DNA from: Tribonema minus
Taxonomy: Eukaryota > Sar > Xanthophyceae > Tribonematales > Tribonemataceae
Direction: 5' to 3'
Length of the DNA stretch: 64,000 bases
NCBI GenBank assembly: GCA_017506865.1
Contig: JAFCMP010000179.1
Location: 372,001 to 436,000 of the forward strand
Of the stretch, positions 16,594 to 26,181 are shown piece after piece. Under the pieces are notes generated by a model. That model saw only the letters and a program-made list of their open reading frames with translations. It was not told the origin of the DNA and searched no databases. How positions within the stretch are numbered: position 1 is the first letter of the stretch; the number at the start of each line of letters is the position of its first letter. The position numbers were made by a program, and so were the translations under genes.

Positions 16594-17841
16594 TCAAAAA
16601 CCCGGCAGTCGCAGGCGGTGAGCTGGGCGCCTAGGAGGTGGCTTCCTGAACTGCTTGACTGTAAAGTGAACTTCAGCGTAATTGTCAATATCATCTGCAT
16701 CGGATACCGTCAGCGTGTAGTGGCCATATGAGAGACCTGCACGGAACGTGGTCTCCACTGCATCTGTTTGATCATCCCAAAGAAATCGAAACGAGCCGCT
16801 TCCACCGCTCACAGTGCTTGCAAAGATGATGCCGTTGGCAGCTTCAATACCTATACTCGGTTGTACTTCACCTGGCATCACGGAGATGGCCTGGTACTTC
16901 GGCACAGTATATTCAATTTCATATGGCTCAGCCCCGTCCGTGTCACTGACGAACAGTGTGTATACACCCTCATCGAGCTCTGTTCGTGATGGAGATGTGA
17001 TTGCCACGTTGTCCGCCCATGAGTAAACATAAAAGCCATTTCCACCCTCTATCATTGGAACCCCTATACTGCCCTGTGCAGCTGCCATGCTAGGGCTGAC
17101 TACGCCAGCACGCATAATGCTGATTTTCGAATTCTCACTCACATGAAACACGTGTTTCTGAGGTGTTGATCCGCAGCCATCTGTGAGAGTCAAAGTGTAA
17201 TCGCCAGCTTTAAGTCCTACTCGATTGTTGCTGATAACCGACTCATTATCATTCCACGCAATAAAATAGTCTGAGCTCCCACCAGTGAAGGTGGACGATC
17301 CAATTTCGCCGGTGAAGTCCCCAGCCACAGCCACATGCTTGATGCTACCTGCAATGCTGATAGCGAGAGGCTCGTGTTCACCAACATTGTATGTGCATGT
17401 AGCTGTGGCACTGCCAACGCTGTCGTTAATTATAAGCACATAAGTTCCAGGTGCAAGATCTGCACGTGTGGCATCAGTGTGAGCCAGCCAGTCTCGCCAG
17501 CTGTACATGTATGCACCGCTCCCGCCACTTACGACGGCAGGGCCTATGCTGCCTGTACTAAAGCCGAATGCAGAATTAGTAACTGTGCCAGGGGTGTCCA
17601 CGCTGATGAGACTGTTCTGGGTCACCTCATACGTGTATTCGGCACTTTCATGTGTGGACACATCTGTGACTGTCAGGACATAGCTGCCTGCAGGTAACGC
17701 GCTTCTGTCTGCATCGTGGGAGCCATCATCCCACACATATGTGAAAGGTCCTGCAGAGTCTAGAACTGTGCATGCCGTGATGGAACCCGTGTGTTGGCCG
17801 TGCACGAGCACGTTGGTGACTACTCCAGGTACTAGCTGCAT
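16594..17841 (-). CDS. SprB-type beta-sandwich repeat protein
   Basis: The 415-residue protein consists of about five tandem repeats of roughly 75-80 residues. Each has a GGSG.YxYSW strand, a [RT]..L.AGxYxLxVTD strand and a linker with an ISV/ISI strand, as in SprB repeats of bacterial adhesins and related Ig/PKD folds. No clear signal peptide is seen at the ATG (17841, MQLVPG). It may be a virion fibre, spike or decoration protein. It ends in a basic, Pro-rich tail (PPPRRPAHRLRLPG). It is divergent from the DUF5767-like gene and shares an AT-rich upstream region (around 17915-17931). Homology to SprB is by pattern only. Confidence 0.65.
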   Translation of the reverse strand: MQLVPGVVTNVLVHGQHTGSITACTVLDSAGPFTYVWDDGSHDADRSALPAGSYVLTVTDVSTHESAEYTYEVTQNSLISVDTPGTVTNSAFGFSTGSIGPAVVSGGSGAYMYSWRDWLAHTDATRADLAPGTYVLIINDSVGSATATCTYNVGEHEPLAISIAGSIKHVAVAGDFTGEIGSSTFTGGSSDYFIAWNDNESVISNNRVGLKAGDYTLTLTDGCGSTPQKHVFHVSENSKISIMRAGVVSPSMAAAQGSIGVPMIEGGNGFYVYSWADNVAITSPSRTELDEGVYTLFVSDTDGAEPYEIEYTVPKYQAISVMPGEVQPSIGIEAANGIIFASTVSGGSGSFRFLWDDQTDAVETTFRAGLSYGHYTLTVSDADDIDNYAEVHFTVKQFRKPPPRRPAHRLRLPGF

Positions 17842-17914
17842 GTCGCGCTCAATATAAATGTAGCACACAAAAAAGGTGCGAATGCTTGTTCATTGTGCGA
17901 TGCGTTCTATTGTC

Positions 17915-17932
17915 AGAAAATATATTGTAGAT
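17915..17932. promoter_or_regulatory. AT-rich shared upstream element
   Basis: GAAAATATATTGTAGATC lies between the divergent starts at 17841 and 17966 and resembles the recurrent AAAATATTRT-type element. Confidence 0.35.
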
Positions 17933-17965
17933 CATGCATGACATAACAGCATCTGAGCTGTTGTC

Positions 17966-19315
17966 ATGACTGAAGTCGACTCTGTGTCTGTCTCTGAAGA
18001 GCTGCTCCGTGCAGTTGCCAATCCATATAGATGCAAGGACAAGTTTGTAGTTCCTGGTGATGACGTTATCATCGACGTGACTCCAGAGCAAGGTCATATC
18101 AACCTGGATGAAGCGATGATGGCCATCCTTGGCGAGCCATCACCGCATGACATGCCCAGTCAGCAAAGAGTGGAGTCGGAAGTGGTGGACCGGCCGCACA
18201 CTTCATTCAGGTCCCGCAATGGCAATGTTGATGTGGAGGGTGTTGACTTCGAACGCGAGCGAAGTGAAGAAGATGAGAGGAAGAGGCAGCGGAAACTTCA
18301 ACGTGAGCTTGAGCGCGATCATGAGCGTGGGCGCGAGTGTGAGCGTGAACGTGAGCGGGAGCGGGAGGAGTATCAGCATGAGGTGCGCCTGAAGCGTGAA
18401 AGAGAGAGACTAGAAGCAGAAGCAGTAGAGCAAACCCGTCTTGAAAGGGAGTTCCATGAGCGTCACAGAGATAGGGATGCACGGCGGTCCAGGCGCAACT
18501 CACAGAAACACAATGAGAGGGAACGGCAGGGACGGCAGCCCGTTTCAGCAGAGCGCAGTCCGCCCTCCTCAGGTGGCAGACGTGACCTGCCCCCGATCAA
18601 GCAGAATGAGGGTTTGTTTGGTGAGGATATGGCAGCTTTTAGATCAGATTTCAACAAGTTCAACCTTGACCACCAACGTGAAACTGAAGCACTGGAGAAA
18701 GCGGAACTGCTGGCCAAGATGAATCAGCTGGAAAGAGAAGGCTTCCCCCCCATTAAACGTATGACGGTCAACACGGCACTTGATGATATCCGCTACGAAT
18801 TGTACAGGCAGACAAGGGAGGCAAACCGGGCAAGAAACCTCAAGTCCATGAGGAACTATCTCGTAACAGCTTCTTCGCTCATTGAAATGGCGAATGCGAA
18901 CTTCAATCCCTTTGAGTTGAACTTGAACGGATTTAGCTCTGCGATCATGAACAGCATCGAAGATTATGATCCGACACTGCTAGCACTACACCACAAGTAT
19001 GCCGGGCGAGGCAGTGGCATGGCTCCCGAATGGCAGCTCGCTATGTCCCTCACATTTGCCGCCATTGTGCACCATACATCTGGCATGGCAACACAGCCAA
19101 CAAGAACAACACGCGGCAGGAGCAGCGATGGCGTACGGCGCATGGCAGGTAACGGCGGAGGGGGTATGGGTGGCGTTTTCTCCAGCCTCAACCCATTTAG
19201 CATGCTTTTCAACATGGTGCGCGGGGGCGGCGGTGGCAGTGCCACTGAGCCGTCATCACAATTGCCTAAAAGAAGTATGCATGGGCCGCCCTCTTCAGGG
19301 ACAGATTCCGACTGA
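17966..19315 (+). CDS. DUF5767-like conserved giant-virus protein
   Basis: Residues 230-370 match the conserved pattern of a protein family found across Nucleocytoviricota (DUF5767): KAELLAKMNQLEREGF, a helical stretch, FNPFELNLNGFSSAIM, then DYDPTLLALHHKYAGRG and ALHHKY/MAPEWQLAMSLTFAA. Members are virion-associated in some viruses. Residues 95-190 form a highly charged coiled coil rich in Arg/Glu (ERERERERE). The C-terminus is Gly-rich with GGGGG runs and a hydrophobic FSSLNPFSMLF. The function is unproven. A partial copy of its 3' coding region lies in the spacer that follows (19407-19450). Confidence 0.75.
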   Translation: MTEVDSVSVSEELLRAVANPYRCKDKFVVPGDDVIIDVTPEQGHINLDEAMMAILGEPSPHDMPSQQRVESEVVDRPHTSFRSRNGNVDVEGVDFERERSEEDERKRQRKLQRELERDHERGRECEREREREREEYQHEVRLKRERERLEAEAVEQTRLEREFHERHRDRDARRSRRNSQKHNERERQGRQPVSAERSPPSSGGRRDLPPIKQNEGLFGEDMAAFRSDFNKFNLDHQRETEALEKAELLAKMNQLEREGFPPIKRMTVNTALDDIRYELYRQTREANRARNLKSMRNYLVTASSLIEMANANFNPFELNLNGFSSAIMNSIEDYDPTLLALHHKYAGRGSGMAPEWQLAMSLTFAAIVHHTSGMATQPTRTTRGRSSDGVRRMAGNGGGGMGGVFSSLNPFSMLFNMVRGGGGGSATEPSSQLPKRSMHGPPSSGTDSD

Positions 19316-19406
19316 GCGAGCAACGCAATACATTCACAGGAATTCGATTCGGTTGTGATGCATGATTCGTGCTAATTGCACTCTCCATGTTGTACCTGAT
19401 GTCAGG

Positions 19407-19450
19407 AGCATCGACGGCGTGAGGCGCATGGCTGGTAATGGTGGGGTATG
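19407..19450 (+). pseudogene. Duplicated fragment of the preceding gene's 3' end
   Basis: The run GCATCGACGGCGTGAGGCGC and the following GGTAATGGTGGGG closely match the gene at about 19120-19165 (GCAGCGATGGCGTACGGCGC...). The fragment is too short to be coding and probably reflects local duplication. AT-rich TGGTTATATA repeats follow it. Confidence 0.5.
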
Positions 19451-19616
19451 GTTATATATAATGTATGGTTATATATGTTGTACCTGAGTCAGGGTCTGAA
19501 TTCGAAATACTGTGATTCATGGCGAATCAGGCACATTTAAATGCGATTCAAGGGGATTCAGGCAATAATTACATGGCACCCTGGCCTGTCACAACCAGTG
19601 CACACACACATACAAC

Positions 19617-22112
19617 ATGGCCACAGACATGCCTGACTGGCTGTTATATGAGCATCAAATGTGCAAGGTGCACAGGGAGACGACAGGACATCAGGTCTGG
19701 CACTGGAGCGAAATCGGGCTGGATCTGCTCGTCAAAGCCGGATATGTGGACAGCCTGAACAAGGCTCTTTATCAGGCGGTGGAGGCGAGGAGAAATGGGA
19801 GGCCCTTTGGCGAGTACGGCATTGACGCCCTGTCATTCGGTTCAGACGGCGTCTACCACTCCCTGCAGGCTAAAATTCGAAACACCAGCAAAGTGCATGC
19901 ACGTGACCTGGCAACATTTGTTAATGTCGTGCTCTTGCGCCTGGCGCAGAAGAACCCGCTTTCAAAGGGGTACCTCTACACAAATGCGCGACTGGAGATA
20001 AACGTGTTTCACGACCTCTTCAAGAGAAGCGGCAACTTCGAACTGCGCACGATGGCACCCAGCACGCTGCGGCCTACCGATGCTGCAGAGGTTGTTGCGC
20101 CTTTCTTCACTCTGCGTCCTTACCAAGTGCAAGCGCTGCAGGCCCTTGATGAGTGGGAGAACGAGATGTTCCTGCTTCAACAGCCCTGCGGCACTGGCAA
20201 GACGCTGACGTTCGCAGAGCACGGCAAGAAGTACGACACGATCTTCTGCATTGCCCCGCTGATGATGTCTGCGCGCCAGAACTTCGACGTTGTGCGCTCT
20301 ATACTGGGGGCAGACTACACATCACTGTTGGCGGATTCGGATGGGAGTGGAGCCACACGCAACCCCGACCGCATATTGGAGGTGATGCAGAGCCACAAAT
20401 CGTTCATATCGGCCACATACAAGACGTTCACAGACATGGTGAGTGACATCATTCTCGACAACCCTGACCTGTACAAGTCAATGCTGGTCATCGTCGATGA
20501 AGCGCACAACGCAACGGCAGAGATGATGGATGTGCTCGATTTGCTGTCAAGCATGGACATCAAGGTTCTGCTCTCAACAGCAACCCCGCCTGCCGCACTC
20601 TCGGCACCAGAGGAGGATGACATCAAGTTTGATGCGGTGCAGAAGATATGGCGCGAGTCGGTGAATACCGTATACCACTACACATTCGCAGACGCAATCC
20701 GCGATGGTTTTATCTGCGACTACGAGTTGCGCCTCCCCCTGATTGAAGGTCCATGTGAGGATGTTCTGGGAATGCAAGGTCACTTCCTGCTTGATGGGAT
20801 GGAGCGGACAGGTGTACGCCGCCCTATCGTCTTTTGTGAGTCCATCGAAGAGTGCGCTGCATTCAGCACACGACTTGTGGAGATTGCGCGGACTGATCAC
20901 AGCATGGAGGTGTGGGTCGGCACCGTAACATGCGAGGTGTCAGCCGTCAACAGAGCTGCGCTGCTGCAGAAGTTCGAAAGCGACCCCAGCTTTGAGAGCT
21001 ACCACGCATACATTCTATTCTCGGTGCATATTCTCGGAGAGGCGGTGGACCTCCCGAGATGCGACTCAATCTGCAATCTGCATCCATCCAACTCGACAGA
21101 CGCGACTCGATCCATCCAACAGATGATGCGCGCATCGAGACTGGACCCAATCAAACCAATGAAATTGGCCCAAATCCTGCTGTGGCTGCCGGACGGCGAT
21201 ATGCCAGCATGGATGAACACATTGAAGGAATATGACTCCCTGTGTATGACAAAGATCAGGCGCCAGTCGCACCTTGCTTTGGATGCGGACAACGGAAGTG
21301 ACGCGTTGCTGCGCGAGGAGACGGAGAGTTTCAAGACGCAGGAGAGCTACAAGGTGCAGTGCTTGACAGCAGCCGAAATCAAGGAAACCAAGATCCAGAA
21401 AGTGATCGAGATCATGCGCGACCGAATTGCAAAGGGGGAGGAGCCAGTGCCTCCTCAAACCTACACAGTTGGCGACTGGAAGGTTGGTGTATTCATCAAA
21501 GCCATTCGCAGCGGCAACACCAACATTACGGATGCACAGCGCCAGCGTCTTCTTAGAGTGTGCCCCACATTCTTTGAAAGCCTCAGGCCACCAGCAGATG
21601 CCCGCATCCAGGAGCTGTTCAACTTCATCACCACACACCAGGCACTGCCGGCCCAGGGGTCCGACAACAAGGAGACAAGGAGCCTGTACAATTTCATGAG
21701 ACGGTTCCGAGCCGACGACAACGTCTCCGCAGCAGATCGTCAGCGTTTTGAGCGGCTGCACCCAGGGTTTTTCAAGAGTATCATTTCAGAAGCGGAGGTG
21801 AAGAGGGCCACCCTCAAAAAGATCGACCAACTGCTCGATCATGTGGCGGAAAACAAACGTGTGCCGCCGCGAAAATCACCAGATGTACGCCTGAAGAAGA
21901 TGGCAATACTTTGGCGACACATACACACCAATACGATCAAGGCCATCACCGCCGTGCAGCAGCGCAGGTTTGAGCAGCTAGGCAGCCAGTATGTGAGGAC
22001 ATACAACAAGCGCAAGCCTGCCAGCACCGGCACCGACCCTGCCAGCGATGACGACATCAGCAGCGACAGCGACAGCGGTGCTGAGAGTGACAAGAAGAAG
22101 CAGCGAGTGTGA
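19617..22112 (+). CDS. SF2 helicase with Mrr-like nuclease domain and helicase-associated repeats
   Basis: This 831-residue protein has three parts. Residues 60-115 match the Mrr/type III restriction nuclease core: YGIDALSF then SLQAKIRN (D...QxK of PD-(D/E)XK). Residues 170-500 hold helicase motifs: PCGTGKTLT (Walker A), VDEAHN (DEAH box), STATP and QQMMRASR (motif VI). The C-terminal third has about three helical helicase-associated repeats (RIQELFNFITTHQALP and similar) and an acidic Ser/Asp tail. Such enzymes unwind or translocate on DNA and may cleave it. Related helicases with nuclease domains occur in giant viruses. The ATG at 19617 precedes a folded start; upstream sequence is repetitive. 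Confidence 0.8.
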   Translation: MATDMPDWLLYEHQMCKVHRETTGHQVWHWSEIGLDLLVKAGYVDSLNKALYQAVEARRNGRPFGEYGIDALSFGSDGVYHSLQAKIRNTSKVHARDLATFVNVVLLRLAQKNPLSKGYLYTNARLEINVFHDLFKRSGNFELRTMAPSTLRPTDAAEVVAPFFTLRPYQVQALQALDEWENEMFLLQQPCGTGKTLTFAEHGKKYDTIFCIAPLMMSARQNFDVVRSILGADYTSLLADSDGSGATRNPDRILEVMQSHKSFISATYKTFTDMVSDIILDNPDLYKSMLVIVDEAHNATAEMMDVLDLLSSMDIKVLLSTATPPAALSAPEEDDIKFDAVQKIWRESVNTVYHYTFADAIRDGFICDYELRLPLIEGPCEDVLGMQGHFLLDGMERTGVRRPIVFCESIEECAAFSTRLVEIARTDHSMEVWVGTVTCEVSAVNRAALLQKFESDPSFESYHAYILFSVHILGEAVDLPRCDSICNLHPSNSTDATRSIQQMMRASRLDPIKPMKLAQILLWLPDGDMPAWMNTLKEYDSLCMTKIRRQSHLALDADNGSDALLREETESFKTQESYKVQCLTAAEIKETKIQKVIEIMRDRIAKGEEPVPPQTYTVGDWKVGVFIKAIRSGNTNITDAQRQRLLRVCPTFFESLRPPADARIQELFNFITTHQALPAQGSDNKETRSLYNFMRRFRADDNVSAADRQRFERLHPGFFKSIISEAEVKRATLKKIDQLLDHVAENKRVPPRKSPDVRLKKMAILWRHIHTNTIKAITAVQQRRFEQLGSQYVRTYNKRKPASTGTDPASDDDISSDSDSGAESDKKKQRV

Positions 22113-22198
22113 CAATATGACGTACTTTGTGTGTGGTTGAAAGTTTTTTGTCTCTTGCATTGCGTGCATTGGTGTGCCTTGCTGCCTCCTCAACAGTG

Positions 22199-23545
22199 TC
22201 ATGCTAAGAGGTTCTTTGTCGAAAAAATGTTGGTCGGTCTTCTGGGGTTGAAATCCAGCTTTGCCATCATGGACATGAATAGCGGGTTTTCAGGGCTGAA
22301 AAGCACCCTGACCGCATCATCCTGTAGCGCTTCGCATATCACCTCAATGTGATTGTCCTTATTGATGTAGAGAATGCACCAGTTGTTTGCCATGTGGACA
22401 AACCTGAGAGTTTCGACCTTGGGGTTGCCATTTCGGTTAATGACCAGCATAACATTGCATTCATAGATTCCTAAGAGGACATACAGCTCATTGCGCGTCG
22501 TGTCCAGGCTGCGCACACTGACCGGGTTTTCTCCAGAGCGCGGTGACTTGGGTGTTCGATCAGTTCTGAGCAACATATTCGTCTTGTTCATGTTGTAAAA
22601 TGCTCGCAGGTGAGTGACGAAACTCTTCAGTGTATTTTTCTCACCTGCCAAGATGTACCTGAAGAGCCTGGCCACGTGCAGGCTGTCGTCTGCCTGTGTT
22701 GGCGGCAGAATGAGACGCACAACTCTTTTGGTAGCATCTGCTCCAAAGATTGCAGTCATAGGACTGTCCAATGCAACGATTTTTGCACGTCGCTTCCCGG
22801 AGTGGTATAGAACGTCATTGATATTTTCAAGCGACTCACTCACCTTTTGCACTTCAGGTGCAGTCTTAACAAGCATGCGCTGGTCCTGGGCCCTCCTGAC
22901 ATCTATAAGTGGCGTGTCACTCTTCCCGCCTCCGTCATACATGTTCCAAATTGCTGCCGGGTCGCTCAGTCTCAGAGGGGGCACATAGCTGGTGATGCCT
23001 GAGTTCAAAACGGACACATACGGATTAGCCTGCACATATTGCCGTGCGTCGCTCTCGATGCTAGACCGCGTTGTGGTTGTGCGTCGACCATCGTCAGCAT
23101 CATGGAAAACATCTCTGTCTGCCTTACTGGCAGAATGTGAACTGCTGCCGTCGTCTGAATCATAGAAGGCATCCCCGTCGACCACGGTTCTGCTGTTCAG
23201 AGTGTCAAGATGTCTCATTCCGGCTTGAACGACATCTGTGTTGCCAGCCAATGCACCAATTGCAATTGCGCCTCTGGTGGTTGCTGCGCTGTAAGCGTCC
23301 TTGGCAGCACTTGCTGCAGATGTGAGCTTCTTGTTGGCGCCTGTAAGAACATTAGCTGCACTTTCGAGGCCTAACATCCTTGTGTTTCGCGGGCTCTTGC
23401 TCCTACGTCTACGTCTTGGACTCTTGCGAGGACTCTTGCGCAAGCTGCGAGGAGTGTAGCGCTTCGAATGAGTTCTCACAGGCGAACGCCGCCGAGGTGT
23501 GCGAGACTTGCGCCGCGGACTTCTACGGCGCGGTGATTTGCCCAT
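22199..23545 (-). CDS. Unknown protein with protamine-like SR/KSPR N-terminus
   Basis: The first 50 residues are almost all Arg, Lys, Ser and Pro in repeats such as RRRSP, RKSPRKSPRR and RSKSPR, resembling protamines or SR proteins, which bind nucleic acid. Residues 55-110 are Ala-rich and helical. The C-terminal half (from about residue 190) is a folded domain of unknown family (VVRLILPPTQADDSLHVARL, MLVINRNGNPKVETLRFVHM, then HIEVICEALQDDAVRVLFSP). It may help condense the viral genome or bind RNA. The ATG at 23545 (MGKSPRRRSP) starts the basic tail; longer in-frame readings begin with unlikely residues. Confidence 0.6.
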   Translation of the reverse strand: MGKSPRRRSPRRKSRTPRRRSPVRTHSKRYTPRSLRKSPRKSPRRRRRSKSPRNTRMLGLESAANVLTGANKKLTSAASAAKDAYSAATTRGAIAIGALAGNTDVVQAGMRHLDTLNSRTVVDGDAFYDSDDGSSSHSASKADRDVFHDADDGRRTTTTRSSIESDARQYVQANPYVSVLNSGITSYVPPLRLSDPAAIWNMYDGGGKSDTPLIDVRRAQDQRMLVKTAPEVQKVSESLENINDVLYHSGKRRAKIVALDSPMTAIFGADATKRVVRLILPPTQADDSLHVARLFRYILAGEKNTLKSFVTHLRAFYNMNKTNMLLRTDRTPKSPRSGENPVSVRSLDTTRNELYVLLGIYECNVMLVINRNGNPKVETLRFVHMANNWCILYINKDNHIEVICEALQDDAVRVLFSPENPLFMSMMAKLDFNPRRPTNIFSTKNLLA

Positions 23546-23670
23546 GCTTTTGTTAAGAAATAGTAGACATTTTTTAGGTGCAAAAGCGCTTCTTGATGTG
23601 TGTTTCACCTCAACGCAAAGTGTGACCACTGCTACATTGTTTTTATCTGTGCATTCGTTATCGCCATCTG

Positions 23671-24849
23671 ATGCCTGACCTTTACACTATTCTCGGTGTC
23701 GAAAAGGATGCAGAAATCATCGTGATTAAGAAAGCCTATCGAAAACTTGCACTACAACATCACCCTGACAAGAGTGGGTGCCCAGAGAAGTTTAAAAGCA
23801 TTTCCCATGCATATGAGGTCCTCTCCGACCCAGAGAAGCGAAAATTATACGACCAGTTTGGAGAGGACAGTTTCAAACCCAACTTTTCACCTAACCCGCC
23901 ACCAGATGTGTTTCAGCAATTTTTTGGTGGAGGCTTTTCAAACAGCTCAAATGGATTTCCTGGCTTCTTTGCGACCGCAACAGGTGGTGGAAATGCGACT
24001 CCAGACATCTTTCACCCTTTGCGCGTGACCTTGGATGACATATTCAGGGGAAAGACATTTCGGATGTGCGTGAATCGAAACATTGTGTGCAGATCGTGCG
24101 ACGGCACTGGCGCTCCCCCCGGCCAGGCACGCAAGTGTGTGGGATGTGCGGGGATTGGCGTTCAGCACAGCATGCGAGCGATTGCACCCGGTCTGATGCA
24201 ACGTATGCAGAGCATGTGTCCCATGTGCGGCGGCAAGGGGGTGTGTGTAGACGGCGACAAGAAATGTGAGCAGTGTGCTGGTGCGAGGGTAGTTGCGGAC
24301 AAGCAGACCATCGATGTGCACATGCCTCCAGGCACAGCGGACCAGCATCGTTTCGTGTTTCGCAACTTGGCGGATGAGTGCCCAGGCAAGTCACCCGGCA
24401 ATGTGGTGTTTGTCGTGCAGACGAAGGAGCACCCAGTGTACAAGAGACACGGTCAGAACCTGATCATGCGCAAGACATTAAGCATTACAGAAAGCTTGTG
24501 CGGATTCGAATTTTCTGTGCCGCATATTAACGGTGCAAATGTGTGGGTGCGGAGTGCTGAAGGTGAAGTGACCAAGCCCAACACAATCAAGGTACTGAAA
24601 GATGCAGGGCTTCCTGCGTGCCCCACAGGGCAAGACAAAGAAATGGGGCACATGATCATCACATTCGCGGTTGCATTTCCAGACAGACTTGACAACGCAG
24701 ATGAGCTGCTCAGGTATCTACCACCTCGCCCTGTGCACAAGCGCGCGGGTGAGCTGGAAGTGGAGTTGAATGACGCGCACGGCATCAGTGAGGATGACAT
24801 CAGAAGTGAGCAGAAAGAACAGCAGGCTACGACGTGTCAGCAGTCGTGA
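23671..24849 (+). CDS. dnaJ: DnaJ/Hsp40 co-chaperone (type A)
   Basis: The N-terminal J domain (residues 1-65) has the HPD tripeptide in QHHPDKS, and DQFGEDSF follows. A Gly/Phe-rich linker (FFGGGFSN) leads to the zinc-binding region with the four Cys motifs: [24 protein letters not shown] and CEQCAGAR. Two beta-rich C-terminal substrate domains follow ([19 protein letters not shown], residues 260-370). Type A DnaJ proteins deliver clients to Hsp70 and stimulate its ATPase. Length (392) is normal. Viral DnaJs are known in several giant viruses. The last Cys motif lacks its final Gly (CAGAR), a mild divergence. The C-terminal CaaX-like ending CQQS could permit prenylation, as in host homologues, but this is speculative. 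Confidence 0.93.
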   Translation: MPDLYTILGVEKDAEIIVIKKAYRKLALQHHPDKSGCPEKFKSISHAYEVLSDPEKRKLYDQFGEDSFKPNFSPNPPPDVFQQFFGGGFSNSSNGFPGFFATATGGGNATPDIFHPLRVTLDDIFRGKTFRMCVNRNIVCRSCDGTGAPPGQARKCVGCAGIGVQHSMRAIAPGLMQRMQSMCPMCGGKGVCVDGDKKCEQCAGARVVADKQTIDVHMPPGTADQHRFVFRNLADECPGKSPGNVVFVVQTKEHPVYKRHGQNLIMRKTLSITESLCGFEFSVPHINGANVWVRSAEGEVTKPNTIKVLKDAGLPACPTGQDKEMGHMIITFAVAFPDRLDNADELLRYLPPRPVHKRAGELEVELNDAHGISEDDIRSEQKEQQATTCQQS

Positions 24850-25111
24850 AACATACATTGATTTCCAAACAGTGAGTTGCCAATGTGGCAGACGACATGT
24901 ATAACATCGAAACAGGTATATCAGCTGACACACTTGTAACGGCCGCACTGATCACACCGTGTATGCAACGTTTTCCTCACACATGAGGCTGTTCACTCAC
25001 GGCTCACGCACAATGTACGGTGCGCGACGCGACGCTCGTATACACGTGTCGGTTTGCATCTGCAACCATATGTACCGGTAAACCATCGTGGGCCGCAACT
25101 GCTCTAGGCAG

Positions 25112-25885
25112 TTAAACGGGCATGGTGCGAGCAGGTGTTGTGGTGGCACCGTGGAGGTTCAGGTCGAACAGCTCCTTCATCATTTCATCATCTGTCATGT
25201 CGGGGATCGGGCCCAAGTTCTCACACTTGGCTGCCATGTGCATGGTGGTGTTGACTTCGTTGACGCGCTGCCACTCCTGACACATTATGCTGCTGGAGTA
25301 CCTCGGCGGCGCCCCATAGGAGAGATCGACGATCATAGTCTGATACTGCCTCACGAGCATCAGCTCAGGTGTATTAGGGTTCATAAAGGCATGGGATTCC
25401 AAAGTAGCTGGAATTACCTCCTTGTAAGTCACCTGGTTGAGCTGCTGCTCCGCGTGAGTTGAAGTGGTGAGGCTGGGTGTCTCAGCAACAGCAGAAGCAG
25501 TGTCTCCGGGTCTAATTATCGCTCCCTCAAGGTACGTGGTAACGGGTACTTTGACAGTCCATGAAGCCGACTTCTTGCGGCGCTTCACACCACCGTTGTT
25601 GCGTGCAGAAGGGCGCTCCATCAGGGGAAGCCCCTGAGCTGCACGTCTGGCGTTCTCAGCTTCCCACGCAATAGTCTCTGCCTTCTTGGGCCTGCCGCGC
25701 TGCCTGGGTGCTGCACCATCTGGCGCCGGGTGAGGAGCCAGATCTGCATACAGCAGTGGCTCAGCCGCTGCATCTGGTGCTGCAGGGAGAGGGCCGAGCT
25801 CCATGCCTTCGTACGGCGCAGGCAGTAGAGGGGCAGGACCAAGCTCGACATAACCAAACTGCGCTGCCTCACCGGATGCTGCCAT
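25112..25885 (-). CDS. AT-hook protein of unknown function
   Basis: Residues 1-60 contain two to three Pro/Ala-rich repeats (ELGPAPLLPAPYEGMELGPL, LLYADLAPHP). A canonical AT-hook core RQRGRPKKAE follows, then a basic stretch (GGVKRRKKSASW) that could bind DNA or direct nuclear entry. The C-terminal half (residues 125-257) is unrecognised but compact, ending DDEMMKELFDLNLHG. AT-hooks bind the minor groove of AT-rich DNA. The ATG at 25885 has no nearby competitor. Confidence 0.6.
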   Translation of the reverse strand: MAASGEAAQFGYVELGPAPLLPAPYEGMELGPLPAAPDAAAEPLLYADLAPHPAPDGAAPRQRGRPKKAETIAWEAENARRAAQGLPLMERPSARNNGGVKRRKKSASWTVKVPVTTYLEGAIIRPGDTASAVAETPSLTTSTHAEQQLNQVTYKEVIPATLESHAFMNPNTPELMLVRQYQTMIVDLSYGAPPRYSSSIMCQEWQRVNEVNTTMHMAAKCENLGPIPDMTDDEMMKELFDLNLHGATTTPARTMPV

Positions 25886-25989
25886 TGTCGCCGCGTAGAG
25901 AGTGTGCCTGGGGATGTGTGTGAACCGAGGTTGTGAAGTTGGTGGCTGCCAACTTGTGCCCTTTCACCAAGAAGCGCTCGGAGTTGAAT

Positions 25990-26112
25990 TTTTCACGAAT
26001 CAAGGGGCTCCGAGGGGCTCCGAGCGACTCCGAGCACGACAGTGACGAACTCGGGGTGCCAATAGTAGCTTGAATCTCGGGGTGCCAAAAAGTGGCGAAT
26101 CTCGGGGTTCAG
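25990..26112 (+). repeat. Short tandem motifs in spacer
   Basis: GGGGCTCCGAG recurs two to three times (26003-26035), then CTCGGGGTGCCA-type units occur three times (26049-26105). This fills part of the 296-bp gap before the gene at 26182. They may be regulatory or simply replication-slippage products. Confidence 0.6.
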
Positions 26113-26181
26113 CAGTGCGGGCCACACACACCACAACACACCACCACAACACAAGCACTTACCAGGGCCAGACCCTGCAAC

